Positions 1-5,415 of a stretch of 5,449 nucleotides of DNA are shown piece after piece. This DNA is from CAYJEQ01 sp964371155. GTDB taxonomy: Bacteria; Bacillota; Clostridia; Oscillospirales; Ruminococcaceae. The notes beneath the pieces are model-generated. The model was not told the origin of the DNA and did no database searches. It saw only the letters and a program-made list of their open reading frames with translations. Within the stretch, counting starts at the first letter, position 1. Each line of letters begins with the position of its first letter. The translations under genes and the position numbers were made by a program. The stretch lies in contig CAYJLI010000093.1 in assembly GCA_964371155.1 (NCBI GenBank), forward strand, positions 1 through 5,449, in the 5' to 3' direction.

Positions 1-17
1 GGCAAAGCCCCTTGTTC

Positions 18-125
18 CTATTTTAGATTTTTGTATAAATATGTTCGGATTATAGGTGTCAGGCTTGAGTGGCAATACTCGAACACACAGTCGATAAAAG
101 CATCTTTTTGGCTATTTTCAGCCAT
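18..125 (-). CDS. Small unidentified ORF (35 aa) downstream of the siderophore ATPase
   Basis: I do not recognise this frame. It starts with ATG at 125-123, preceded by AGAGG at 136-132 with 6 bases between, which is a well-placed ribosome-binding site. It begins 11 bases after the ATPase stop codon and ends at TAG (20-18). The predicted peptide begins MAENSQKDAFIDCVFEYC, has two cysteines (C13, C18), no signal peptide or obvious membrane segment, and a basic, tyrosine-containing C-terminus. In yclNOPQ/fat-type operons a substrate-binding lipoprotein gene often lies in this region, but the N-terminus here lacks the K/R-rich, hydrophobic, lipobox-containing start expected of one. It could be a genuine small protein, the start of a gene broken by a stop or frameshift, or a chance ORF. 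A different frame on the same strand is open from about 111 to the window edge, so a frameshifted longer gene is possible. Position and RBS are seen; function is unknown. Confidence 0.35.
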   Translation of the reverse strand: MAENSQKDAFIDCVFEYCHSSLTPIIRTYLYKNLK

Positions 126-136
126 ATAATACCTCT

Positions 137-889
137 TTAATAATAAATCGAAACAGGCTTGCCATTAATCTCTTGTATATCAAATTCTACTTGATATAGA
201 GCCTTTAGCGTTTCTTTTGTCATAACTTCTTTTACTTCACCAAATTTATAGAGCTCGCCATCTTTAAAGGCGGCTATATAATCGGAGTAGACTGCGGCAA
301 AGTTTATCTCATGCAGTACTAAAATTACTGTTTTGCCCAGTTCTTCGCTGAGTCTTCTCACGAGCTTCATAAGGTTTGAGGAATGGTATATGTCGAGGTT
401 GTTTGTAGGCTCGTCTAAGAAGACAAAGTCGGTGTCCTGCGCTATAACCATTGCAATATATGCCCTTTGAAGCTGTCCGCCCGAAAGCTCGTCAATAAAG
501 CGGTCGGTAAACTCCTCAAGCTCCATATAGGATATAGCCATATCCACCATTTTATAGTCTTCGGCATTTAAATTGCTACCCGAGTAGGGGAAGCGCCCAA
601 ATGCAACAAGCTCTTTTACAGTGAGCTTCATCGAGATATTATTTTGCTGTGTGAGTATGGCAAGCTTTTTTGCAAGCTCTTTGCTCTTCCATTTTCTCAG
701 CTCTGTTCCACCAAAGTCCACATCGCCGCCGTCCTGCGCTATAAGCCTTGTGATTATATTGAGGACTGTCGATTTACCAGCGCCGTTTGGGCCTATCAGA
801 GAAATAACCTTGCCCCTTGGTATTTGGAAAGAAACTTCTTTTACAACTTGTTTTTCTCCATAATATTTATCAATACTTTTAATTTTCAT
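137..889 (-). CDS. yclP: Ferric-siderophore ABC transporter, ATP-binding protein (YclP/FatE/CeuD-like)
   Basis: This is the cytoplasmic ATPase that powers import of a ferric siderophore; two copies would dock on the two permeases encoded just upstream. All ABC motifs are intact: Walker A GPNGAGKST (residues 33-41), Q-loop Gln81, signature LSGGQ (135-139), Walker B VFLDE (156-160) with catalytic Glu160, D-loop NNLD (163-166) and switch His193. The length of 250 residues is normal for the family. Stretches such as LVAFGRFPYS and IAMVIAQDTDFVFLDEP closely resemble Bacillus subtilis YclP as I remember it, a petrobactin importer ATPase; the symbol denotes that subfamily, and the actual substrate is not known. 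The start ATG (889-887) lies 3 bases after the permease stop and has a modest upstream GGGG (901-898) spaced 8 bases, so translation is probably coupled to the preceding gene. The stop is TAA (139-137). Confidence 0.95.
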   Translation of the reverse strand: MKIKSIDKYYGEKQVVKEVSFQIPRGKVISLIGPNGAGKSTVLNIITRLIAQDGGDVDFGGTELRKWKSKELAKKLAILTQQNNISMKLTVKELVAFGRFPYSGSNLNAEDYKMVDMAISYMELEEFTDRFIDELSGGQLQRAYIAMVIAQDTDFVFLDEPTNNLDIYHSSNLMKLVRRLSEELGKTVILVLHEINFAAVYSDYIAAFKDGELYKFGEVKEVMTKETLKALYQVEFDIQEINGKPVSIYY

Positions 890-892
890 CTA

Positions 893-1912
893 CTATGCCC
901 CTTTGTTGTTTAAAACGAGGAACAAGAAATATGCTCCGCCGAATAAATTTATAAAAACGGAAATTTGTGTGCCAAAGCCGAATACATGCTCAATTAATGT
1001 TTGTCCGCCGAGCAGTACCACCACACCCATAAGCGCCGAGCCAATCATAAGATAGCTGTGCCTATATGTCTTAAACAATTCCCTTGCAAGGTTTGCAATA
1101 ATTAATCCTAAGAATGAAATTGGGCCTACTAAAGCGGTTGCAATTGAAATAAAGAAGGTAACTCCGATAAGAAGTCTTTTAACCACTCTATCGTAATCAA
1201 CACCTAAATTTATCGCTTGGTTTTTGCCAAGTGTAATAACATCCAAAAGCTTAATGTCTTTCCAGAATATAATGGAAGTCACCACAATAAGTACAAGCGA
1301 CATCATTATAAGCTCTGCATTTACATGGTCAAACCCTGCCACAAGCTCTGTTAGAAGCTTGTCGAATTCATTTGGATCCATTGTGCGTGTCATAGTGTTT
1401 GAGATGCTTGTGAAAAAGGTTGCAAGTACTGTACCTGCAAGAAGTACATATAGTATGTTGTATTTAGTCTTTCTAAAGAGGGTACCATAGATTATAGTAC
1501 CAAGTGTTCCCATCAGTGCAATATCAACTGCAAATGCCACATATTTATTTGCCGCTAAAATACTGCTTCCACCAAGGACAAATACAATTGATGTATGAAT
1601 TAGAATATATAGTGAATTCATTCCCAAAAGGCAGGGTGTAACAATTCTATTTCTTATAATCGACTGAAATACTATGCTCGCAGTACCTATGCAAAACGCC
1701 GCTATTATCATTGTGATAAGCTTTGGTGTGCGAATATACATTGCATAGTCGAAAAATTTCATATCCACATTAATAAACTGATAGGTAAGCCCGAGCGCAA
1801 TGGATAATATGATGAGGATAATCATTTTTACAAATGAGGAAATCGGTTTTTTAGCTTTATGCGCTCTGCTCACCGATGGAGCAGGATTTGGAAGTGTTGC
1901 AGCTCTATCCAC
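893..1912 (-). CDS. yclO: Ferric-siderophore ABC transporter, second permease (FecCD family, YclO-like)
   Basis: This 339-residue inner-membrane protein of the FecCD/BtuC family should form one half of the siderophore channel. After a basic, non-membrane N-terminus (about 1-28) it is a chain of hydrophobic segments, consistent with the roughly ten helices of the family. Diagnostic stretches are RTPKL (61-65), VFQSIIRNRIVTP (81-93), the ATPase-coupling region LGKNQAINLGVDY (228-240) and the GPISFLGLIIANLAR block (263-277). These variants are typical of the YclO/FatC type rather than BtuC. The start is GTG at 1912-1910: an in-frame TAG at 1921-1919 excludes an earlier start, and AGGAGG at 1927-1922 sits 9 bases upstream. 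A nearer ATG (1917-1915) is in another frame that closes quickly. The gene overlaps the end of the first permease by 8 bases, implying translational coupling. It ends with two consecutive TAG codons (895-893 and 892-890). Confidence 0.94.
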   Translation of the reverse strand: MDRAATLPNPAPSVSRAHKAKKPISSFVKMIILIILSIALGLTYQFINVDMKFFDYAMYIRTPKLITMIIAAFCIGTASIVFQSIIRNRIVTPCLLGMNSLYILIHTSIVFVLGGSSILAANKYVAFAVDIALMGTLGTIIYGTLFRKTKYNILYVLLAGTVLATFFTSISNTMTRTMDPNEFDKLLTELVAGFDHVNAELIMMSLVLIVVTSIIFWKDIKLLDVITLGKNQAINLGVDYDRVVKRLLIGVTFFISIATALVGPISFLGLIIANLARELFKTYRHSYLMIGSALMGVVVLLGGQTLIEHVFGFGTQISVFINLFGGAYFLFLVLNNKGA

Positions 1913-2906
1913 GGCATACTACCTCCTTTTTCTTTATCTTTGGTTTGCCGATGCTTAGTCGTTTAAATAGAAGCATTATGAAAATCAAGCTTCCCATAAT
2001 GCCGGAGATAAGCTCAATCGGCATTTCATATGGTCTTATTACAATTCTTCCGATGATGTCACACACGAGGACAAATAGTGCCCCAAATACTCCTACATCT
2101 AAAATGCTTCCTCGGATTTTATCCCCTCGAAACATCGCCACAATATTTGGGACAATAAGCCCGATATAGGAAATTGTGCCGACCGTCACCACGACACTTG
2201 CCGTAATAACCGCCGCAATGGAAAGCCCACCAAACATCACAATTTTGTAGTTTACACCAAGGTTTGTTGAAAAATCTTCACCCATGCCAACAATATTAAA
2301 ATGATTGGCATAGATGTATGCGATTACCACAAGGGGTAAAATTAAAAATACTATTTCGTACCTTCCTGTGAGTATCAGTGAGAAATCGCCTACAAGCATA
2401 CTTGCCAAAATCTGTGATAAATCGTTTTCATAGGCAAGATAGTTCACCACACCGCCGATAACACTATTAAACATTATCCCGATAAGCGGAACCATTATTA
2501 CATCTTTAAATTTAATTTTCTGCACAAACCAAACAAAAACCCATGTCCCAAGCACTGCGGCAGCAAAGGCAAACCCTGTTCTCATTGCAAGGGTTGCCGT
2601 TGGGATAAAAAGCATCGCTATGATAATCCCAAGCTGTGCCGAAGCTATTGTCGCACTGGTTGTAGGGGAAACAAATTTATTCATGCAGAGGTTTTGCATT
2701 ATAAGCCCTGCTATGCTCATGCCTATTCCTGTGCAGAGTATTGCAAGCACTCGTGGTAGCCTCGCATTAAAGAGTACGATGAGCTGTAAGAAATCTCCCT
2801 CTAAAACACCGCTTAGCGATACATCGTATGCACCTATAAACATTGAGATAAAGGAGAGTATTAGCGTGAGCAAAATCATTAATATGGTAATTCTATTTTT
2901 TTTCAT
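1905..2906 (-). CDS. yclN: Ferric-siderophore ABC transporter, first permease (FecCD family, YclN-like)
   Basis: This 333-residue multi-spanning membrane protein is the first gene of the siderophore import operon and would pair with the downstream permease to form a heterodimeric channel. It opens with a short basic N-terminus and a strong first membrane helix (about 6-26). FecCD landmarks follow: RLPR (49-52), GLIMQ (67-71), NKFVSPTT (76-83), the coupling region GEDFSTNLGVNYK (209-221), YIGLIVPNIVAMFRGD (247-262) and PYEMPIELISGIMGS (292-306). The Asn in VPNIV (a His in many BtuC/FecD proteins) is, as I recall, normal for the YclN subfamily. GRYE (181-184) and GDFSL (173-177) also fit YclN. 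The start ATG (2906-2904) has AGAGG at 2918-2914, 7 bases upstream. A sigma-A-like promoter and operator-like repeats lie just upstream, so this gene probably begins the transcript. The basic C-terminal tail (KPKIKKKEVVCRG) overlaps the next gene. Confidence 0.95.
   Translation of the reverse strand: MKKNRITILMILLTLILSFISMFIGAYDVSLSGVLEGDFLQLIVLFNARLPRVLAILCTGIGMSIAGLIMQNLCMNKFVSPTTSATIASAQLGIIIAMLFIPTATLAMRTGFAFAAAVLGTWVFVWFVQKIKFKDVIMVPLIGIMFNSVIGGVVNYLAYENDLSQILASMLVGDFSLILTGRYEIVFLILPLVVIAYIYANHFNIVGMGEDFSTNLGVNYKIVMFGGLSIAAVITASVVVTVGTISYIGLIVPNIVAMFRGDKIRGSILDVGVFGALFVLVCDIIGRIVIRPYEMPIELISGIMGSLIFIMLLFKRLSIGKPKIKKKEVVCRG
1922..1927 (-). promoter_or_regulatory. Ribosome-binding site deciding the GTG start of the second permease
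   Basis: The minus strand reads AGGAGG at 1927-1922, a perfect anti-16S match, inside the last codons of the first permease. It is 9 bases from the GTG at 1912 but only 4 from the out-of-frame ATG at 1917, which supports the GTG start. Confidence 0.8.
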
Positions 2907-2924
2907 TTAAAATCCTCTTAGAGA

Positions 2925-2944
2925 GTTTGTTTATACTGACTAAC
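2925..2944 (-). promoter_or_regulatory. Candidate operator B at the transcription start of the siderophore operon
   Basis: The minus strand from 2944 to 2925 reads GTTAGTCAGTATAAACAAAC. It matches 17 of 20 positions of the core of the inverted repeat at 3005-3024 (plus strand) and is itself a degenerate palindrome of the form GTTAGT-N8-ACaAAC. It covers about +1 to +20 relative to the predicted promoter, a classic position for a repressor site. The bound protein is unknown. An iron-responsive repressor is plausible from the regulated genes, but this is inference. Confidence 0.4.
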
Positions 2945-2957
2945 GCATATATGTTAG
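2940..2957. promoter_or_regulatory. Palindrome overlapping the -10 element of the siderophore operon
   Basis: The plus strand 2940-2957 reads CTAACGCATATATGTTAG. Seven of nine base pairs are symmetric (CTAAC and GTTAG ends, ATAT centre). It contains the whole predicted -10 hexamer (2951-2956) and reaches the expected transcription start, so a protein bound here would block initiation. It shares the GTTAG/CTAAC half-site, in outward orientation, with the neighbouring inverted repeat. It does not resemble the classical Fur box. GTTAG/CTAAC half-sites also occur in DtxR/IdeR boxes, but there they are arranged differently. Confidence 0.4.
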
Positions 2958-2979
2958 CACAGGCTTATCCCACTGTCAA
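2951..2979 (-). promoter_or_regulatory. Sigma-A-type promoter of the siderophore uptake operon
   Basis: On the minus strand TTGACA (2979-2974) is followed after exactly 17 bases by TAACAT (2956-2951). The -35 is a perfect consensus and the -10 matches at four of six positions. Initiation near 2944 would give a leader of roughly 38 bases before the first permease. A weak -10 with a perfect -35 suits a regulated promoter, and operator-like repeats flank it on both sides. Confidence 0.65.
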
Positions 2980-2993
2980 GAAAAAAGGGGGTT

Positions 2994-3035
2994 AATTTGG
3001 TATGGTTAGTCATTTTAAACTAACCATACCAAATT
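2994..3035. repeat. Perfect 17-bp inverted repeat upstream of the siderophore promoter (candidate operator A)
   Basis: The left arm AATTTGGTATGGTTAGT (2994-3010) is exactly complementary to the right arm (3019-3035), with an 8-base centre CATTTTAA. Neither strand continues directly into a convincing T-tract: on the minus strand the first run of T comes seven bases later, after AACCCCC. It is therefore a poor intrinsic terminator. It ends 14 bases upstream of the -35 element, and its core GTTAGT-N8-ACTAAC recurs imperfectly at 2944-2925. A protein-binding operator is the best reading. A small mobile-repeat remnant or an RNA hairpin on read-through from hppA are alternatives. Confidence 0.7.
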
Positions 3036-3068
3036 GATTGATTATTTTTATCTAAATTGCGGGGCGGT

Positions 3069-3087
3069 AATCTCCCTATTGGAGATT
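3069..3087. repeat. Orphan 7-bp hairpin between the hppA terminator and the siderophore promoter
   Basis: AATCTCC (3069-3075) and GGAGATT (3081-3087) are perfect inverted arms around the 5-base centre CTATT. On the minus strand it lies just beyond the hppA terminator T-tract and is followed by GC-rich ACCGCCCCGC rather than T residues, so it is not a standard terminator. Its role, if any, is unknown. Confidence 0.35.
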
Positions 3088-3091
3088 GGAT

Positions 3092-3129
3092 AAAAAAACT
3101 GCCACCATCGGTTTCGATAGTGGCAGTTT
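3092..3129 (-). terminator. Intrinsic terminator of hppA
   Basis: On the minus strand a 15-bp stem (arms 3129-3115 and 3110-3096, one G-T wobble on the RNA, tetraloop AAAC) runs straight into a seven-base T-tract (3098-3092), starting about 30 bases after the hppA stop codon. On the plus strand the stem has one mismatch and is followed by TTTCTTTATTT, so weak bidirectional activity is possible, although no plus-strand gene is seen. This separates hppA from the siderophore operon. Confidence 0.93.
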
Positions 3130-3159
3130 CTTTATTTAGATGCTTTTTAATATTTAGTC

Positions 3160-5217
3160 TTAGAATATTGAGAAGTTTGCAGATAGTGCTGCAAATACTA
3201 TTGCTACCATTGATAGCAGTTTGATTAGGATATTGATAGCAGGGCCGCTTGTGTCCTTGAATGGGTCGCCCACTGTATCGCCTACTACTGCGGCTTTGTG
3301 GTTGTCGCTACCTTTACCGCCGAGGTTGCCAGCTTCGATGTATTTCTTGGAGTTATCCCATGCACCACCGGCATTAGCCATCATGATAGCAAGGATAAAG
3401 CCTGTAACGGTGGAGCCTGCAAGCATAGCAGTTACGCCGTTTACACCTAAAACAAAACCTACAAGTATTGGAACAACAATCGCAAGAATTGCAGGAGGAA
3501 TCATCTCTCTTTGAGCGGATTTTGTACAAAGGTCTACACAGCTCTTGTAATCAGCTTCCGCTTCGCCTTCCATAAGGCCTTTGATTTCTCTAAACTGTCT
3601 TCTTACTTCTTCAACAATGCTCTGTGCCGCTTTACCAACACTTTCCATTGTCATAGCTGCAAATATAAATGGTAGAACCGAACCAATGAATAAACCAACA
3701 AGTACTATTGGATTATCAATGCTTAGGTTAAACTCATAGTCGGGGTTGATAATCTTAACTTGGTCGATGTAAGCAACGATAAGAGCAAGAGCAGTAAGTG
3801 CCGCAGAACCGATTGCAAAACCTTTACCTGTTGCCGCTGTTGTGTTACCGAGGGAGTCGAGTGCGTCGGTACGCTTTCTTACATCTTCGCCGAGATGAGC
3901 CATTTCAGCGATACCGCCTGCGTTATCGGCTACTGGGCCGTAAGCGTCGGTTGCAAGTGTGATACCGAGTGTTGATAGCATACCAACAGCCGATAGACCG
4001 ATACCAAATAGTCCCATTGAGCCCGAACCAGCCGCAAAGTAACTTACGATGATTGAGATACAAACGATAACTACTGGGATTGCTGTGGATATCATACCGA
4101 GGGCAAGACCGCCGATTATGATTGTTGCAGGGCCTGTTTTAGAAGTTGCTGCAAGTTTTTGAGTTGGCTTGTATGTGTCCGCTGTGTAGTACTCGGTGAA
4201 GTAACCGATTAATATACCTGCAAGCAGACCCGATAGGATTGCGATATATAAGCCAAATGGTGCGCCTGTGTAGCTGATTAGTGCATATGCACCTGCCGCT
4301 ACTAAAGCACCGCTGATGTATGTCCCTGTTCTGAGGGCTTTTAGAAGATCCATCTGTGAAGCATCTTCTTTTGTTTTGATGAAGAATGTACCGATAATTG
4401 AAGCTATTACGCCGATTGTAGCAAGTGCCACTGGGATTGACATCCCTGTGATGCCCATTCCTGCGGAAACTGCAAGTGCACATGCGGAAAGTCTTGCGCC
4501 TGCATAGGATTCGTAAAGGTCGGCACCCATACCTGCAACGTCGCCAACATTGTCACCAACATTGTCTGCGATAACAGCTGGGTTTCTTGGGTCATCCTCT
4601 GGGATGCCTGCTTCTACTTTACCAACAAGGTCGGCACCAACGTCCGCCGCTTTAGTAAAGATACCACCGCCAACTCTTGCAAAAAGAGCCATTGCTGACG
4701 CACCCATACCAAATGTAAGCATTGCGTTTGCTATTGAATTTACATCGTTGCCATAAATTGCTTTTAGTATGTAGTACCAGATGGACATATCAAGAAGTCC
4801 AAGTCCTACAACTGTAAAGCCCATTACCGCACCTGCGGAGAAAGCTACTTTTAGCCCTTTGTTTAGGCTGTTCATAGCGGCATTTGCTGTTCTTGCATTT
4901 GAAGAAGTAGCAATTGTCATGCCGATGTAGCCGGATAGAGCCGAGAAGAAACCGCCTGTTACAAAAGCAAAGGGAACAAATGTGTTCACAAGCCCTGTGT
5001 AAGCAAGTCCTCCGAGTATTACTACCATGATTGCAAAGAATATCCCAACGCCTTTGTACTGACGTGCAAGATATGCCATTGCTCCGCTTTTAATGGAAGC
5101 GGCAATTTTTTTCATTTCCTCAGTTCCTTCGTCCTCTTTCATAACTCTGCCGAAGAGGATGAAAACATAACCGAGCGCTGCAATAGCACCTACGGGCGCT
5201 AAAAACATTAAATCCAT
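3160..5217 (-). CDS. hppA: Membrane-integral cation-pumping pyrophosphatase, K+-dependent, Na+ (probably Na+,H+) type
   Basis: This complete 685-residue polytopic enzyme (family normally about 16 helices) hydrolyses cytoplasmic pyrophosphate and uses the energy to export cations. Catalytic motifs are intact: DVGADLVGKVE (192-202), EDDPRNPAVIADNVGDNVGD (207-226), TDAYGPVADNAGGIAEM (423-439), GGAWDNSKK (617-625) and GSDNHKAAVVGDTVGDP (636-652) with following KDTSGP. GNTTAATGKG carries Ala461 and Gly464, the K+-dependent pattern (K+-independent enzymes have Lys and Thr). The gating Glu236 in DLYESY is three residues after Asp233, the arrangement of Thermotoga Na+-pumping enzyme (DLLESF), not of plant H+-pumps. 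Thr87, Phe91, Asp143 and Met171 appear to match the signature I recall for dual Na+,H+ pumps. ATG at 5217-5215 has AGGAG (5230-5226) 8 bases upstream. It is a single-gene unit with its own promoter and terminator; ion specificity is inferred. Confidence 0.97.
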   Translation of the reverse strand: MDLMFLAPVGAIAALGYVFILFGRVMKEDEGTEEMKKIAASIKSGAMAYLARQYKGVGIFFAIMVVILGGLAYTGLVNTFVPFAFVTGGFFSALSGYIGMTIATSSNARTANAAMNSLNKGLKVAFSAGAVMGFTVVGLGLLDMSIWYYILKAIYGNDVNSIANAMLTFGMGASAMALFARVGGGIFTKAADVGADLVGKVEAGIPEDDPRNPAVIADNVGDNVGDVAGMGADLYESYAGARLSACALAVSAGMGITGMSIPVALATIGVIASIIGTFFIKTKEDASQMDLLKALRTGTYISGALVAAGAYALISYTGAPFGLYIAILSGLLAGILIGYFTEYYTADTYKPTQKLAATSKTGPATIIIGGLALGMISTAIPVVIVCISIIVSYFAAGSGSMGLFGIGLSAVGMLSTLGITLATDAYGPVADNAGGIAEMAHLGEDVRKRTDALDSLGNTTAATGKGFAIGSAALTALALIVAYIDQVKIINPDYEFNLSIDNPIVLVGLFIGSVLPFIFAAMTMESVGKAAQSIVEEVRRQFREIKGLMEGEAEADYKSCVDLCTKSAQREMIPPAILAIVVPILVGFVLGVNGVTAMLAGSTVTGFILAIMMANAGGAWDNSKKYIEAGNLGGKGSDNHKAAVVGDTVGDPFKDTSGPAINILIKLLSMVAIVFAALSANFSIF

Positions 5218-5270
5218 TTTTTACACTCCTATTTTGTTTTTCTCATGCCATTTCGTTTTTTCATGTTTTT

Positions 5271-5290
5271 GGGCATTACACAAAATGCCC
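5271..5290 (-). promoter_or_regulatory. Short hairpin in the predicted hppA 5' leader
   Basis: GGGCATT (5271-5277) and AATGCCC (5284-5290) are perfect 7-bp inverted arms with a 6-base loop. It falls within the predicted leader of about 88 bases (5305-5218) and is followed on the minus strand by AAAAACATG, not a T-tract, so it is not a terminator. The 3' arm could alternatively pair AUGCC with GGCAU at 5249-5245. It may be an mRNA stability or regulatory element; it matches no riboswitch class I know. Confidence 0.4.
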
Positions 5291-5311
5291 CATATCTGAG
5301 CACTGATAAAT

Positions 5312-5340
5312 ATTTTATTTCATTTTCACATGAATGTCAA
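5312..5340 (-). promoter_or_regulatory. Sigma-A-type promoter of hppA
   Basis: The minus strand carries a perfect -35 TTGACA (5340-5335), a 17-base A/T-rich spacer and the -10 TAAAAT (5317-5312), five of six matches. Transcription would begin near 5305, leaving a leader of about 88 bases. The near-consensus sequence suggests strong, largely constitutive expression. Confidence 0.8.
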
Positions 5341-5386
5341 TGATTTTTTGTATTAAATAGGCATAAAATCCACACTTTATCAATAT

Positions 5387-5415
5387 TATTGTGTGTTTGC
5401 CATTTATATTGTGTG
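5387..5415. repeat. Pair of 9-bp direct repeats spaced 20 bp, upstream of the hppA promoter
   Basis: TATTGTGTG occurs at 5387-5395 and again at 5407-5415 on the plus strand, exactly 20 bases apart start to start, close to two helical turns. A reversed CACAC lies nearby at 5371-5375. The pair ends about 47 bases upstream of the hppA -35 box. It may be an activator site, but the region is A/T-rich and chance is possible. Confidence 0.3.

Noticed and set aside
621..913. Two overlapping plus-strand ORFs (80 and 89 codons) opposite the ATPase
   Set aside because: They lie antisense to a complete ABC ATPase with all motifs intact and their translations show no family features. They are shadows of the real gene.
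1910..1917. ATG at 1917-1915 as start of the second permease
   Set aside because: It is in a different frame that stops within about 15 codons and is only 4 bases from the AGGAGG. The GTG at 1912 is in the permease frame with 9-base spacing.
1876..2169. Plus-strand ORF of 97 codons across the permease junction
   Set aside because: Antisense to both intact permeases, and its hydrophobic look simply mirrors membrane-protein codons on the other strand.
2907..3159. Fur box in the siderophore operon control region
   Set aside because: No GATAATGATAATCATTATC-like sequence is present; the symmetric elements use GTTAG/CTAAC half-sites instead.
4139..4483. Minus-strand ORF of 114 codons inside hppA in another frame
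   Set aside because: The composition is Cys/Arg/Asn-rich and unlike a folded protein, while the overlapping hppA frame is fully conserved through the same region.
5275..5292. Five-codon leader peptide (ATGGGGCATTTTGTGTAA) on the minus strand before hppA
   Set aside because: No Shine-Dalgarno sequence precedes it, and the ATG overlaps the hairpin arm. A chance short frame is the simpler explanation.
5218..5305. Fluoride or other riboswitch in the hppA leader
   Set aside because: The leader lacks the conserved fluoride riboswitch sequence and any complex stem arrangement; only a single short hairpin is visible.
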